Shown here: one piece after another, positions 52,941-62,874 of the stretch | Numbering within the stretch: the first letter of the stretch is position 1 | How the letters are laid out: each line of letters begins with the position of its first letter | Assembly: GCA_024642065.1 (NCBI GenBank) | Contig: JAHEBW010000044.1 | Location: 62,001 to 126,000 of the forward strand | Direction of reading: 5' to 3' | Source: Polynucleobacter sp. | GTDB lineage: Bacteria > Pseudomonadota > Gammaproteobacteria > Burkholderiales > Burkholderiaceae | DNA length: 64,000 bases | The notes under the pieces: model-generated | The model's database searches: none | Seen by the model: the letters and a program-made list of their open reading frames with translations, nothing else | What the model was told of the DNA's origin: nothing | Made by a program: the position numbers and the translations under genes

Positions 52941-54173
52941 ATGACAGAAATAACAAGAGAAATTATTGGGGTTGGTGATCTCAACCGCACAATTGCTGAT
53001 GTCTTGGACAAATATATCGGTAATGTCTGGGTTAGAGGCGAGGTTTCTAACTTCAAAGCCTATGACAGTGGGCATTGGTACTTCTCTCTAAAAGATGCTG
53101 AAGGCCAAATTAGATGCGTCATGTTCCGAGGACGAAATGCTCAAGTGGGTTTTTTGCCTAAGGAAGGTGATCTTGTTGAGGTTTCTGCTAATGCAGGCAT
53201 GTATGTGCCGCGTGGCGATATTCAACTGAACGTTGGCATGTTGCGAAGAGCTGGTCAAGGTGGTTTGTACGAAGCGTTTTTGAAGCTAAAAGAAAAATTA
53301 GGGTCTGAAGGTCTATTTGATGAAGACCAAAAGCGCACCCTGCCAAAACACCCTAAGGCTATTGCTGTGGTGACATCACCTCAAGCAGCAGCACTCAAAG
53401 ATGTTTTGAGTACTTTGGGTCGTAGGGCGCCTCATATACCAATCACAATCTATCCAAGCTTGGTTCAAGGGGTTGATGCACCCCCAGCTCTAATAAAGGC
53501 CCTGACGGCTGCTTATGAGGCTGCCAATAGGGGTGAGATAGATGTCATCCTCTTAGTAAGAGGTGGGGGAAGTATTGAAGACTTATGGGCATTTAATGAT
53601 GAAGCTCTAGCAAGAGTGATTGCCGCGTCACCAGTACCCCTTGTTTCAGGGGTTGGCCATGAAACAGATTTCACAATTGCTGACTTTGTGGCTGATTTAA
53701 GAGCACCAACACCAACTGGAGCTGCTGAACTCGCTACACCCGATAGACAAGCGATGTTGCAAGAGTTGGATACCCTGTCACAAAAAATGACCACTCGGTT
53801 GACTCAGAGAATCGATCGAGAATCTCAGCGCTTGGATCAACTATCGATGCGCCTATCGCATGCTTTACCGAACCCAGACAGAATGAGGGAAAAAGCAGAG
53901 CAGTTAAGGGCGCGCTTAAATCAATCGTGGCAAGTTCGATTAAATGTATATCAGCAGCGCCATCATAGCTGGGCATCCCATTTAGAGTTACTCAATCCTC
54001 AGCGAACTTTAGATCGTGGTTATGCTGTGATCTTGGACCAAGATGGGCAAGCTGTTAGGGATCCTGGTTCTCTAAAAACTGGCCAAGTTTTAGATTTACA
54101 TCTGGCTCAAGGGGCCTCTCAAGTAGAACTGGCAAAAGTCGGTTCCTTAGCAAAAAATGCTTCAAACGAATAG
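52941..54173 (+). CDS. xseA: exodeoxyribonuclease VII large subunit
   Basis: Large catalytic subunit of ExoVII, which degrades single-stranded DNA in recombination and repair. 410 residues. An N-terminal OB fold (LNRTIADVLDKYIGNVWVRGEVSNFKAYDSGHWYFSLKDAEGQIRCVMFRG) precedes the catalytic domain with PKAIAVVTSPQAAALKDVLSTLGRRAP, DVILLVRGGGSIEDLWAFNDEALARVIAASPVPLVSGVGHETDFTIADFVADLRAPTPTGAAEL, then a long coiled coil. The small subunit gene is not adjacent. Confidence 0.97.
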   Translation: MTEITREIIGVGDLNRTIADVLDKYIGNVWVRGEVSNFKAYDSGHWYFSLKDAEGQIRCVMFRGRNAQVGFLPKEGDLVEVSANAGMYVPRGDIQLNVGMLRRAGQGGLYEAFLKLKEKLGSEGLFDEDQKRTLPKHPKAIAVVTSPQAAALKDVLSTLGRRAPHIPITIYPSLVQGVDAPPALIKALTAAYEAANRGEIDVILLVRGGGSIEDLWAFNDEALARVIAASPVPLVSGVGHETDFTIADFVADLRAPTPTGAAELATPDRQAMLQELDTLSQKMTTRLTQRIDRESQRLDQLSMRLSHALPNPDRMREKAEQLRARLNQSWQVRLNVYQQRHHSWASHLELLNPQRTLDRGYAVILDQDGQAVRDPGSLKTGQVLDLHLAQGASQVELAKVGSLAKNASNE

Positions 54174-54228
54174 AATGACTCTTTTGGTCATTTTGTAATT
54201 AATAAACGAGCTTAACTAGGAGATGTTC

Positions 54229-54807
54229 ATGGAACACACGTTGCCACAATTGCCATATGCGCTAGATGCACTAGCACCACATATTTCTAAAGAAACTTTA
54301 GAGTTTCACTATGGTAAACACCATCAAACTTATGCAACAAACTTGAACAACTTGATCAAGGGTACTGAGTTTGAAAACATGAGCCTAGAAGAGATCGTTA
54401 AAAAATCTTCAGCTGGCATTTTCAATAATTCAGCTCAAGTTTGGAATCACACTTTCTACTGGATGGGTTTAACTCCAAACGGTGGTGGCGCTCCAACAGG
54501 TGCATTGGCTGATGCTATCAATGCTAAGTGGGGTTCTTTTGATAAATTCAAAGAAGAATTCACAAAGTGCGCAGTGGGCACATTTGGTTCAGGTTGGGCT
54601 TGGTTGGTTAAAAAAGCTGACGGCTCATTGGATTTAGTTTCTACAAGCAACGCTGCAACACCTTTAACAACAGATGCTAAGCCTTTGTTGACTTGTGATG
54701 TTTGGGAGCACGCTTACTATGTTGATTACCGTAATGCCCGTCCTAAGTATGTTGAGGCATTCTGGAATCTAGTAAATTGGGAATTTGTAGCAAAGAACTT
54801 TGCTTAA
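54229..54807 (+). CDS. sodB: superoxide dismutase, Fe/Mn type
   Basis: A 192-residue cytosolic dismutase. ATG 54229 is preferred over 54223 because AGGAG (54218-54222) is then correctly spaced. Metal ligands: His in [38 protein letters not shown] (His in FHYGKHH), [32 protein letters not shown] (Asp and His). [20 protein letters not shown] is more like the iron form. It stands alone and is followed by a terminator. Confidence 0.96.
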   Translation: MEHTLPQLPYALDALAPHISKETLEFHYGKHHQTYATNLNNLIKGTEFENMSLEEIVKKSSAGIFNNSAQVWNHTFYWMGLTPNGGGAPTGALADAINAKWGSFDKFKEEFTKCAVGTFGSGWAWLVKKADGSLDLVSTSNAATPLTTDAKPLLTCDVWEHAYYVDYRNARPKYVEAFWNLVNWEFVAKNFA

Positions 54808-54822
54808 TTTCTAAAGCTTTAA

Positions 54823-54850
54823 AAAAAGCCTCTCATTTGAGAGGCTTTTT
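54823..54850. terminator. terminator of sodB (also yajQ)
   Basis: AAAAAGCCTCTCA (54823-54835) and TGAGAGGCTTTTT (54838-54850) form a perfect 13-bp inverted repeat with poly-A and poly-T arms. It lies between convergent sodB and yajQ and fits both. Confidence 0.93.
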
Positions 54851-54880
54851 TATTGGCGAATCTCTAAGTTGAGAAGTTGC

Positions 54881-55366
54881 TTAATCTCTAAAGTTATTAA
54901 AGCCTAGAGGCGCCTCTTCAACATCCTTGCGAAGCATGGCCATGACTTCTTGGAGATCGTCGCGTTTAGCGCCTGTTACGCGCACGGCATCACCTTGTAT
55001 GCTAGCTTGAACTTTAATCTTGCTATCTTTGATGATGCGAACAATTTTTTTGGCTAATTCAGTGCTGATACCTTTTTGGATTTCAAGCACTTGCTTTAAT
55101 TTGTCGCCAGAAATCTTCTCTAGCTTGCCGTCTTTCAAAAAGCGTACATCCACATTCCTTTTGGCTAGTTTGCTAACAAGAACATCACGAACTTGTCTGA
55201 GTTTGAAGTCATCGTCACCAAAAAGAGTTAACTCTTCACCTTTATGTTCGATGCGTGCATCAGAACCTTTAAAGTCAAAACGTGTAGAAATTTCTTTGTT
55301 GGACTGTTCCAAAGCATTTTTTACTTCAATCATGTCTGGTTCACAAACAACGTCAAATGAGGGCAT
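54881..55366 (-). CDS. yajQ: YajQ/UPF0234 family nucleotide-binding protein
   Basis: A 161-residue protein with two ferredoxin-like domains. [40 protein letters not shown] is the family's characteristic start; later [26 protein letters not shown] and [41 protein letters not shown] are conserved. Homologues bind cyclic di-GMP or RNA in other species; the role here is not known. Divergent from murB. Confidence 0.96.
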   Translation of the reverse strand: MPSFDVVCEPDMIEVKNALEQSNKEISTRFDFKGSDARIEHKGEELTLFGDDDFKLRQVRDVLVSKLAKRNVDVRFLKDGKLEKISGDKLKQVLEIQKGISTELAKKIVRIIKDSKIKVQASIQGDAVRVTGAKRDDLQEVMAMLRKDVEEAPLGFNNFRD

Positions 55367-55415
55367 ATTTCACCTAAAAATCAAAAGTAAAGTTAATCAC
55401 AGTTAAGATTGTGGC

Positions 55416-56423
55416 ATGAAGATCGATTTACACGCTACATTGCGTGCGCACAATACCTTTGGTTTTGATGTTTCTGCTCAGTACCTAGTCCATTTGACTC
55501 AGGCTGAGGAGCTTCCTGTATTTGTTCAAAAGGCCTTGGATCAAGCCTTGCCTTGGCAGGTCTTTGGAGGCGGCAGTAATTTGGTTTTAGCCGCTGACTT
55601 AAAGGGCTATACGGGTCTGATGCAGATCATGGGGCGCCGCCTTATGCGTGAGGATGCCGATTATTTTTATGTTGAAGCCATGGCTGGTGAGAATTGGCAT
55701 GATTTTGTTCTATGGTCCCTAGAGCAGGGTTACCCTGGTTTGGAGAACTTGGCGTTGATACCGGGTACGGTAGGAGCCTCACCCATTCAAAATATTGGCG
55801 CCTATGGTTTAGAGGTCGCTCAAGTATTTGATAGCCTTGAAGCATTTGATGTTCAAAATAATTGTTTTGTTCGCCTGAGTAATGCTGATTGCGCATTTGC
55901 TTATCGCCATAGCCTTTTTAAAGAAGATCCTCAGCGTTACATCGTTACTTCAGTGTGTTTTAAGTTGCCTAAGAAATGGCAGGCTAATTTAACTTATGCC
56001 GAATTAGAAAAAGCTTTTGCAAACAAGAGCGATCTAAGTGCTAAAGATATTTTTAATAAGGTTTGTGAGATACGCTCAGCAAAATTGCCTGACCCCAAAG
56101 TGCTAGGTAATTCTGGAAGCTTCTTTCATAACCCCGTTGTTACTCATGAAAAATACCAAGAGTTAAAAAAGCGCTTCCCGAATCTGATTGCCTATCCCTA
56201 TGCGGAGGGGTGGAAGCTGGCAGCTGGTTGGTTAATTGACCAATGTGGCTTTAAAGGTTATCGAGTTGGTCATCTCGGCGTGTATGAAAAGCAAGCTCTA
56301 GTTTTGGTCAATCATGGAGGTGGCACGGGTTCAGAGCTTTTGGCTTTGGCCAAAGAAATTCAAGATAAGGTCTTGGCTAGCTTTGGCGTATCTCTCTCAA
56401 TAGAGCCTGTTGTATTTAAATAA
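55416..56423 (+). CDS. murB: UDP-N-acetylmuramate dehydrogenase
   Basis: FAD enzyme that reduces UDP-GlcNAc-enolpyruvate to UDP-MurNAc. 335 residues, type I form. HNTFGFDVSAQYLVHL at the N-terminus, LPWQVFGGGSNLVLA, YPGLENLALIPGTVGASPIQNIGAYGLEVAQVF, the catalytic Ser in LGNSGSFFHNPVV, and AAGWLIDQCGFKGYRVGHLGVYEKQALVLVNHGGGTG. The C-terminus ends at the first base of the convergent AEC transporter. Confidence 0.97.
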   Translation: MKIDLHATLRAHNTFGFDVSAQYLVHLTQAEELPVFVQKALDQALPWQVFGGGSNLVLAADLKGYTGLMQIMGRRLMREDADYFYVEAMAGENWHDFVLWSLEQGYPGLENLALIPGTVGASPIQNIGAYGLEVAQVFDSLEAFDVQNNCFVRLSNADCAFAYRHSLFKEDPQRYIVTSVCFKLPKKWQANLTYAELEKAFANKSDLSAKDIFNKVCEIRSAKLPDPKVLGNSGSFFHNPVVTHEKYQELKKRFPNLIAYPYAEGWKLAAGWLIDQCGFKGYRVGHLGVYEKQALVLVNHGGGTGSELLALAKEIQDKVLASFGVSLSIEPVVFK

Positions 56424-57314
56424 TCACAGCAGGCTTAACCAAAATGGCAAAGTAATTGAAGCTGCCAAAGTCATTACTGAAATACAAACAGCAACGATTC
56501 CGCCATCACCTTTCATGCGATTAACAAGAACATAGGCACTTGTTGCGGTAGGCATAGCCCCAAATAAAACAACGCTCGCTAGTTGTGCTGGTGGCAATTC
56601 AAAGTATTTACCAACAATGAGTGCAATCGCTGGTGTGGCTAACAATTTGACGCTTGTCCAATAAGCAATCAAGGCACCATCTTTTTTGCTTTGGATCCAC
56701 ATCAAACCGGCACCAACGCTGAGCAGACCCAATGCAATCGAAGCCGCGCCTAAGCGTTGAAGGCCCATGGCGATGTAATCAGGCATTGTTAATCCAAGAA
56801 TGTTGGTGCTTAAGCCTAAAACGGTTGCAATGATTAAAGGATTTTTGATGATTTCTTTTAACAAATGAGTTTCAGAGTGTTTTGCCAAAGACCAAACTGC
56901 TACTGCGTTTGCAATAGGTACCAAGCATCCGCTCGTCAAGGCCATCAAAGCAACGCCTTCTTCGCCAGCTAAGCGTCCTGCTGCTGCAAAGGCAATATAA
57001 GAGTTAAAGCGAAAGGATGTTTGAAATCCTGAAGACCAGCTTAAGTCGCTGGTGCGAAAAATCCATTTAGAAGCGTAACCTAAAGCCATGGCCGAGAAAA
57101 ACGCTATGGCTGCAACCACCAACATATTGGATGTGCCACCCCAATCAAAACGAGTTTGATTGATAGAGTTAAACAATAGAGATGGGAATAGTAAGTAATA
57201 AACCAGCTTCTCAGCAGCTGTCCAAATATTTTTATCTAGGGCTGTGTAACGAACTAATAGAAATCCCAGCAAAATCAGTAGAAAATCAGGAAGTAGTAAA
57301 AATGCGGGATTCAA
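56424..57314 (-). CDS. AEC-family transporter (auxin efflux carrier-like)
   Basis: Predicted ten-helix permease of about 296 residues. The TTG at 57314 (MNPAFLLLPDFLLILLGFLL) is preferred because homologues begin in this way; the open frame to 57383 overlaps the xerD start region. Conserved features include FGAMPTATSAYVLVNRMKGDG near the C-terminus, with GLSTNILGLTMPDYIAMGLQRLGAASIALGLLSVGAGL in the middle. The family contains malonate, malate and other organic anion transporters. The substrate is unknown. Confidence 0.88.
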   Translation of the reverse strand: MNPAFLLLPDFLLILLGFLLVRYTALDKNIWTAAEKLVYYLLFPSLLFNSINQTRFDWGGTSNMLVVAAIAFFSAMALGYASKWIFRTSDLSWSSGFQTSFRFNSYIAFAAAGRLAGEEGVALMALTSGCLVPIANAVAVWSLAKHSETHLLKEIIKNPLIIATVLGLSTNILGLTMPDYIAMGLQRLGAASIALGLLSVGAGLMWIQSKKDGALIAYWTSVKLLATPAIALIVGKYFELPPAQLASVVLFGAMPTATSAYVLVNRMKGDGGIVAVCISVMTLAASITLPFWLSLL

Positions 57315-57396
57315 TCGAGTCTCTTTTAGAATGAAAAGCTCAATGGTAGTCAAAAAAACAACTTCTAGCACGACTGATGACAATCTGACCTCATCG

Positions 57397-58320
57397 ATGG
57401 TCAGTAAAGTGCTTATTGCCAGTCAAGAGGCTATTGACACCTTTTGCGATAGTTGTTGGCTAGAGGATGGGCTTTCTAAAAATAGTTTGTCCGCTTATCG
57501 ACGCGATTTGCTTTTGTTTGCCCGTTGGTTAGATGCCGAGCAAAAGAAGGGTATCTATGAGGTCGATGCTGCGGATGTCATGGCTTATATGGCATTTAGA
57601 AGGGCTGATAAAGCGACAACAGCCAATCGAAGACTCACAGTTTTAAAACGTTTCTATCGTTTAGGTATCCGCAAAAACTTGATCAAGAACGACCCTTGTC
57701 TCAATTTAAGAGCTGCTAAGCAGGCCCCTCGATTCCCTAAGACATTGACAGAGTCTCAAGTTGAAGATTTATTAGCTGCCCCCGATATCAAAACACCCTT
57801 AGGCCTCAGGGATAGAACCATGCTGGAGTTGATGTATGCCAGCGGTCTGCGTGTATCGGAGATCGTTAGTCTGAAAACAATTGAAGTCGGTCTTAATGAG
57901 GGGGTGGTGCGCATTGTTAGTGGTAAAGGCGGTAAAGAGCGCCTGGTTCCTTTTGGTGGCGAAGCGGCAGATTGGATAAAAAAATATTTAGATGAGGCTC
58001 GACCACAGTTACTCGACATTAAAGGTCAGCCTAAATCGACTCAGGATCTATTTTTAGCTCGCCATACTGGAGAAGGCATGACGCGCCAAGCCTTTTGGCA
58101 CATCATTAAACGATATGCAGCACTGGCTAATATCAATGTACCTCTCTCGCCGCACACGCTCAGGCATGCGTTTGCGACACATTTGTTAAATCATGGCGCC
58201 GATCTAAGGGTAGTTCAATTATTATTAGGGCATGCTGATATCTCAACAACACAGATATACACTCACGTAGCCCGTGAGCGATTAAAGAATATTCATCAAC
58301 AACATCATCCTAGAGCCTAA
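57397..58320 (+). CDS. xerD: site-specific tyrosine recombinase XerD
   Basis: Resolves chromosome dimers at dif with XerC. About 307 residues from ATG 57397 ([45 protein letters not shown]); the open frame to 57331 adds an unlikely Ser/Thr-rich tail. Catalytic residues: Arg in [14 protein letters not shown], Lys in [10 protein letters not shown], the HxLR in [41 protein letters not shown] with final Tyr. It belongs to housekeeping genes, not to either accessory patch. Confidence 0.95.
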   Translation: MVSKVLIASQEAIDTFCDSCWLEDGLSKNSLSAYRRDLLLFARWLDAEQKKGIYEVDAADVMAYMAFRRADKATTANRRLTVLKRFYRLGIRKNLIKNDPCLNLRAAKQAPRFPKTLTESQVEDLLAAPDIKTPLGLRDRTMLELMYASGLRVSEIVSLKTIEVGLNEGVVRIVSGKGGKERLVPFGGEAADWIKKYLDEARPQLLDIKGQPKSTQDLFLARHTGEGMTRQAFWHIIKRYAALANINVPLSPHTLRHAFATHLLNHGADLRVVQLLLGHADISTTQIYTHVARERLKNIHQQHHPRA

Positions 58321-58321
58321 T

Positions 58322-58933
58322 ATGAGTCAATCAGTTTTTTATCTATTGCTAATTACTGGAGCCTATTTAATGGGGTCCATGTCCTTCGCCGTTCTCGTTA
58401 GCAAGGTCATGCGTTTGCCTGATCCTCACACCTATGGCTCAGGCAATCCTGGCGCGACCAATGTGTTGAGAACGGGCAATAAATTGGCAGCAGTCTTAAC
58501 TTTATTAGGTGATGCTGCTAAGGGATATTTGGCGGTTTTCTTGGCCAGAGCCTTAGTCGGTGTTGATGTCGAATCTTGGGTTTTGCCAGCTGTTGCAGCT
58601 GCAGCTTTCTTGGGGCATTTATTCCCGGTATTTCATGGCTTCAAGGGTGGTAAGGGTGTTGCTACAGCCTTGGGTATTCTCTTGGGCATCAGTGGGTGGT
58701 TAGGCTTAGCAACTTTATCAACTTGGTTGATTGTGGCTTTCTTTATGCGCTATTCATCACTGGCCGCATTAATTTCTGCGATGTTCGCGCCTTTGTATTT
58801 CATTTTCTTGTTTGGAGTTCAGCCCATGTCAGGTGCTATTACCATCATGAGTGGCCTTTTGATTTGGCGTCACAAGGGCAACATTAAAAAATTATTGGAT
58901 GGCACCGAAGGCAGAATTGGATCAAGCAAATAA
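58322..58933 (+). CDS. plsY: glycerol-3-phosphate acyltransferase PlsY
   Basis: Membrane enzyme transferring acyl groups from acyl-phosphate to glycerol-3-phosphate. 203 residues with five or more helices. Motifs: [58 protein letters not shown], and [24 protein letters not shown]. The start ATG is one base after the xerD stop. Confidence 0.97.
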   Translation: MSQSVFYLLLITGAYLMGSMSFAVLVSKVMRLPDPHTYGSGNPGATNVLRTGNKLAAVLTLLGDAAKGYLAVFLARALVGVDVESWVLPAVAAAAFLGHLFPVFHGFKGGKGVATALGILLGISGWLGLATLSTWLIVAFFMRYSSLAALISAMFAPLYFIFLFGVQPMSGAITIMSGLLIWRHKGNIKKLLDGTEGRIGSSK

Positions 58934-58964
58934 ATAGCTTGCCTGGTTCAATCAGATACAAAAT

Positions 58965-59004
58965 AAAAAGCCGCTTATGAGTTAACCCATTAAGCGGCTT
59001 TTTT
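58965..59004. terminator. terminator between plsY and the universal stress gene
   Basis: AAAAAGCCGCTTA (58965-58977) pairs with TAAGCGGCTTTTT (58991-59003) over a 13-base loop, with an additional T. It is suited to convergent plsY and usp. Confidence 0.92.
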
Positions 59005-59023
59005 AATCTACTAAAACGATAGA

Positions 59024-59452
59024 TTACTTAATAATCAATACTGGCTGTTTAGCTTGAGATAAAACTTGCGTAGTGACTGAGCCCATAATGAGGCTCATTA
59101 AAGAACCGCGGCCATGAGAGCCCATCACAATCATATCTGCCTTAGATGTTTTTGATTCTTCAAGAATCGTGTCGGCAACACGTCCAATCTTTTGAATAAG
59201 CTTGTATTGGATATTGGCTTTATCTAATTTAGCAGTTGCTGCTTTGACTGCTTTTTTACCTTCATCAGCATACCAATCAGCGATTGATTTTTTAGGAATG
59301 TACTGAGTTACTTCAGGAGGGATCACGTCGGCTTGAACGTGCAATACAACAAGACCAGAACCTTTGCCTTCAAACATAGCTGCATGCTTGATTAAGTAAT
59401 CAATTGCTTTTGTGCTGTGTTTTGATCCGTCAACTGATACAAGAACTTTCAT
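59024..59452 (-). CDS. universal stress protein (UspA family)
   Basis: A 142-residue UspA-fold protein. MKVLVSVDGSKHSTKAIDYLIKHA at the N-terminus, LVVLHVQ, then the ATP-binding motif DMIVMGSHGRGSLMSLIMGSVTTQVLSQAKQPVLIIK (G-2x-G-9x-G-S/T) near the C-terminus. Family members are induced by starvation and stress; the ATP motif is intact here. It stands alone. Confidence 0.95.
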   Translation of the reverse strand: MKVLVSVDGSKHSTKAIDYLIKHAAMFEGKGSGLVVLHVQADVIPPEVTQYIPKKSIADWYADEGKKAVKAATAKLDKANIQYKLIQKIGRVADTILEESKTSKADMIVMGSHGRGSLMSLIMGSVTTQVLSQAKQPVLIIK

Positions 59453-59564
59453 GTCATCCCCTTTTTTATTGATGCCTACTTATATTGCTATATTAATCGA
59501 TATTAATGTTAGTTTCTAAAAAATCACTTAGATGATCATCTTGATAGTAAGTGAGATTCTATGC

Positions 59565-60104
59565 TCAATTTTTAACCCTTCTTACGATAATCCAAATTCC
59601 ATCGCCCATTGTTTGATGTGAGGTTAGTTGAAGTACATCAAAGTATTTGCATATTCTTGGCAGCCACCATGAGCTTGGCTTTTGAATTAAATGAGCATTT
59701 CTTCCGTCCGATAGTGTTTTTGCTGCCGGCCCCATATGAATTGAAAAGAACCCTAAATTAGTAACTATTGAAGCCAATTCTTCTAATACACCTTCAAGTT
59801 TTTCTAATTCCACATGCTCTAGCACGTCAATGCAACAAACCAAGTCTGCAGAAGTAGGTGGACCATATTCAGGGAAAACTGGGTCATAAGGATAATAATT
59901 GTTGGGCGTGATACCCGCCTTGATTAAACCCTCCAAGAGACGCTTTTTACCAGCCCCATAATCTGATATTGATTTTGCATTTGTTATTTTTATTAAGTCT
60001 GCAATCAGCGGAGCAAAAGCTAATGAGGCGACACCATAATTAGGGTTCTCATGCAGCTCTTTTTGCATTTCTAAGTAACTGTTAGTTATGGTTTTGCTAT
60101 TCAA
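59565..60104 (-). CDS. class I methyltransferase-like protein
   Basis: A 179-residue protein. The phrase SISDYGAGKKRLLEGLIKAG is a variant glycine-rich SAM loop, then YYPYDPVFPEYGPP and LVCCIDVLEHVELEKLEGVLEELASIV, typical of methyltransferase motif (CIDVLEHV). Nothing shows the substrate. The start is TTG 60104 (or ATG 60068). It is in an accessory group with two glycosyltransferase-like genes, so modification of a surface glycan or protein is possible. Confidence 0.72.
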   Translation of the reverse strand: MNSKTITNSYLEMQKELHENPNYGVASLAFAPLIADLIKITNAKSISDYGAGKKRLLEGLIKAGITPNNYYPYDPVFPEYGPPTSADLVCCIDVLEHVELEKLEGVLEELASIVTNLGFFSIHMGPAAKTLSDGRNAHLIQKPSSWWLPRICKYFDVLQLTSHQTMGDGIWIIVRRVKN

Positions 60105-60170
60105 AATTTGCTCAATAGTATGTGGAGTTGAAATTTATATGGAACTTGATAGTTATAAGTTTGATGAATT

Positions 60171-60851
60171 TTAATCATCCATTCCCTGGTTGACTGACTG
60201 AAGAGTTTTATACCATTCAGAAGACATCGATGATGATTGATATTCACTAAAACATGGGGTTCCTAGGGTGTAATGAATTAATTTTGCTGCTGGATTGTCT
60301 TCGTACTCAATAGCAAGCCAATTCCATTCAGGATTAATTTCACCAATTTCATCATCATTGAGCCAGGAGAATCGGTGAAGAAAGGCGCCAGTTTGATTTT
60401 GGATGAAATGAGGTGTTAGATCCTTATGCTTTGGATGCTCGCAATTCCATAAAATTAAACTAGACCAGTTTTTTCTTGGGTAGTTTTCATTTTTATTACC
60501 AAGATATTTAGTTGTTTTTTTGGTTTTGTAATCGTGTTTGATAACTTGAACGGCTTTTTGGGGGTCTCTAAGGGCCCAAAGTTTAGCTAAATCTTCTCTG
60601 CACACCATGTCACCATCGGCAAAAATGGCCCAACCTTTAAAGTCCATTAAGTAAGGTGTGAGGAATCTTGAGTAAATGAATGTATTGCTACCATCTTTGT
60701 GAAGTTCCGAGTAGTTCCTGATCATGTTTAATGAAAGAGGCATGATTTGAACCGGTAGAGTTGAATGATCAATCACACTTTGGCAAAAGACATGGTAGGC
60801 AATGGCTTCCCGCTGATCAAAGCCCACTACTAAATTAATTTTCTCCAGCAA
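60171..60851 (-). CDS. glycosyltransferase family 8-like protein
   Basis: A 226-residue protein with INLVVGFDQREAIAYHVFCQSVIDHS at the N-terminus and the metal-binding GWAIFADGDMVCREDLAKLW (DGD, about residue 75-80), characteristic of GT-A/GT8-like transferases. The later HRFSWLNDDEIGEINPEWNWL and KLIHYTLGTPCF (a histidine typical of this fold) support it. It starts at TTG 60851 with GGAG upstream, and overlaps the end of the TPR gene by 17 bases. Confidence 0.75.
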   Translation of the reverse strand: MLEKINLVVGFDQREAIAYHVFCQSVIDHSTLPVQIMPLSLNMIRNYSELHKDGSNTFIYSRFLTPYLMDFKGWAIFADGDMVCREDLAKLWALRDPQKAVQVIKHDYKTKKTTKYLGNKNENYPRKNWSSLILWNCEHPKHKDLTPHFIQNQTGAFLHRFSWLNDDEIGEINPEWNWLAIEYEDNPAAKLIHYTLGTPCFSEYQSSSMSSEWYKTLQSVNQGMDD

Positions 60852-62844
60852 CTTCGAGCTCCAATTCTTTTGCTATTTTTGTAATAGCGCTAGTCCAGCT
60901 AAAATTATGATCCTGAAAATACTGTTTGATGCTCGGGTACCAGGCGTTAAATTCATCGTCATGCCAGTACCAAATTCGACCTTGTGAGTAAGGGGCAAGC
61001 AAGAACGTTTTTTTGCCAATTGCACCAGCTAGGTGAGCAGTGATGTTACAGGTTGTTATGACAACATTACAACTATCTATCATTGACAAAAGACCGTCAA
61101 TATTTTCATAAAGATCAATCTCGGGGATTTTGCTAATTATTACGCCATATTTTTCCCTAATAGTTTTAATATCTTCGCTAACATCTCCGTACTGTAGATT
61201 TACAAATGAACAATTTGGAGAGTTAAGAATTGGCATGAGCTCAGATAAGTTTAAGCTTTTACTCCCCCCTAATTCTTTATTAACGCTTTTCCAAGAAATT
61301 CCACAGACAAACTTTTTGTTGAATGCCTCTATTCTTTTTATGGTATTTGATAGATCTGAATTGGGTTTTAAAAAAGATCTTTGGGGAAAGTAATTGTTTT
61401 GCGGTCTTGTGTTGAGCGCCACAGGAATGCTGCCTATGGCTAACTGGGCGTCAAATAGATGGTTGTCGAGAGAGCTCCCTTTTTCAAGAAAAATTATATT
61501 TGGAAAGGATCTGATAAGTATTTGTGTAATACGCTTATCTGAAAGAACGGTTATTTTGGCAACTTTCTTTTGGAGTTCATTTAGTAGGGCGTTATAAAAA
61601 ATTTCATCACCAATGCCTTGCTCTGGTACTAATAGTAAATGATCAATTTCTTTGCGCCCATCCCAGATGGGTAAGGTTTTTGTTGAAATTGGAAATTTAA
61701 ATTCATTTGTTATCAGCCTTGATTCATAATTTTTCCAGCCGTCTTCATAATTTTTCAAGAGCAAATTAATTAGAGATTTATTTAATATGGCTTCTGTGTA
61801 GTTCGGGTCTATTGCCATTGCTTTATTAAATGCATTGATTGCTTTAGTGTATTGATGTAAGTCGCCTAATGCTTGCCCTTTATTTGATATGGCATCTACG
61901 TAGTCAGGTTCGACCCTTATGGCTTGGTCATAATGAGTAATTGCGTCGTCGAATCTATTTAATTTGTGTAGTGTGAGCCCTTTATTCGACCAAGCTTCAG
62001 CGTAATCTGGTTTTAGTTGAATGGCTTGATGGTAGTGCGCAAGCGCCTCTTCGAACCGCTTTAACTCATTGAGAGTAATGCCTTTGTTGGACCAAGCTTC
62101 AGCGTAATCTGGTTTTAGTTGAATGGCCTGATCGTAGTGCGCAAGCGCCTCTTCGAACCGCTTTAACTTATTGAGAGTAATGCCTTTGTTCGACCAAGCT
62201 TCAACATAATCAGGTTTAAGTCTAATGGCTTGATCGAAGTGCGCAAGCGCCTCTTCGAACCGCTTTAACTCATTGAGAGTAATGCCTTTGTTGGACCAAG
62301 CTTCAGCGAAATCTGGTTTTAGTTGAATGGCCTGATCATAATTATTAGCAGCTGCGTGGTAATCTTTTAAATCGTCGTTCGTTCTTGCTATATTAAAAAA
62401 TAGCTCATGGGAGTTTTTTCTTAAATTAAGCGCTTTTGAAAAATATTTAAGTGCCTCTTGGTTATTTCCCAGTTGCGCTTCGGTTATTCCGATGTCATGT
62501 AAGCCCTCAAAAAAATCCCCAGCTTGGTCTAGTGCTTGTTTGAGTGATTTGTTTGCCTTTTTAAATTCTGATAATTTTATATATGAAGCTCCAAGGTAAT
62601 AATGAGCCTCAGCCGATGCGTCATTGCTTGCGCATGCTTTTATAAGAAGATTGTGTGCGAGCTCTTGATTGCCTTGATTTCCATAGATGTAAGCCAATAA
62701 TTCATTTGCTTTTGGAGATTGAGGATCACGCGCTATTACTTTTTTGAGCATTGCCTCAGCCAAGGGGTAGTTCTTACTTTTAAAGTAATGATCTGCTAGG
62801 GTAAGAGATTGCTCTTTTTCTTTGTTATTCATAGATAGATTCAT
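60835..62844 (-). CDS. TPR-repeat protein with C-terminal GT-B-type glycosyltransferase-like domain
   Basis: 669 residues. Residues about 10-370 contain ten or so TPR repeats, four of which are nearly identical 34-residue units (KPDYAEAWSNKGITLNELKR). The C-terminal 280 residues have DHLLLVPEQGIGDEIFYNALL, KITVLSDKR, VCGISWKSVNKELGGSKSLNLSELMPIL, VNLQYGDVSEDIKTIREKYG and VITTCNITAHLAGAIGKKTFLLAPYSQGRIWYW, a GT9/GT41-like pattern. Such TPR-GT proteins modify proteins or glycans; no target is visible. It is the first gene of the leftward accessory trio. Confidence 0.82.
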   Translation of the reverse strand: MNLSMNNKEKEQSLTLADHYFKSKNYPLAEAMLKKVIARDPQSPKANELLAYIYGNQGNQELAHNLLIKACASNDASAEAHYYLGASYIKLSEFKKANKSLKQALDQAGDFFEGLHDIGITEAQLGNNQEALKYFSKALNLRKNSHELFFNIARTNDDLKDYHAAANNYDQAIQLKPDFAEAWSNKGITLNELKRFEEALAHFDQAIRLKPDYVEAWSNKGITLNKLKRFEEALAHYDQAIQLKPDYAEAWSNKGITLNELKRFEEALAHYHQAIQLKPDYAEAWSNKGLTLHKLNRFDDAITHYDQAIRVEPDYVDAISNKGQALGDLHQYTKAINAFNKAMAIDPNYTEAILNKSLINLLLKNYEDGWKNYESRLITNEFKFPISTKTLPIWDGRKEIDHLLLVPEQGIGDEIFYNALLNELQKKVAKITVLSDKRITQILIRSFPNIIFLEKGSSLDNHLFDAQLAIGSIPVALNTRPQNNYFPQRSFLKPNSDLSNTIKRIEAFNKKFVCGISWKSVNKELGGSKSLNLSELMPILNSPNCSFVNLQYGDVSEDIKTIREKYGVIISKIPEIDLYENIDGLLSMIDSCNVVITTCNITAHLAGAIGKKTFLLAPYSQGRIWYWHDDEFNAWYPSIKQYFQDHNFSWTSAITKIAKELELEVAGEN
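61980..62340. repeat. 102-bp tandem repeat encoding identical TPR units
   Basis: Units with the same GACCAAGCTTCA phrase start at 61988, 62090, 62192 and 62294, exactly 102 bases (34 codons) apart. Copies differ at only a few positions. The length keeps the reading frame, so copy number can vary without breaking the gene. Confidence 0.92.
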
Positions 62845-62874
62845 TTTAATTAGATATCTACCGTAAACAAAGAA

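Noticed and set aside
55020..55406. 128-residue open frame antisense to yajQ
   Set aside because: Shadow of a strongly conserved gene; Ser/Leu-rich composition typical of reverse complements.
57397..58320. XerD as an island integrase
   Set aside because: Full-length housekeeping XerD next to plsY and murB; not adjacent to an accessory region with repeats.
61980..62340. CRISPR-like regular repeat
   Set aside because: The period is 102 bases with no unique spacers, and the repeats lie in frame within TPR codons.
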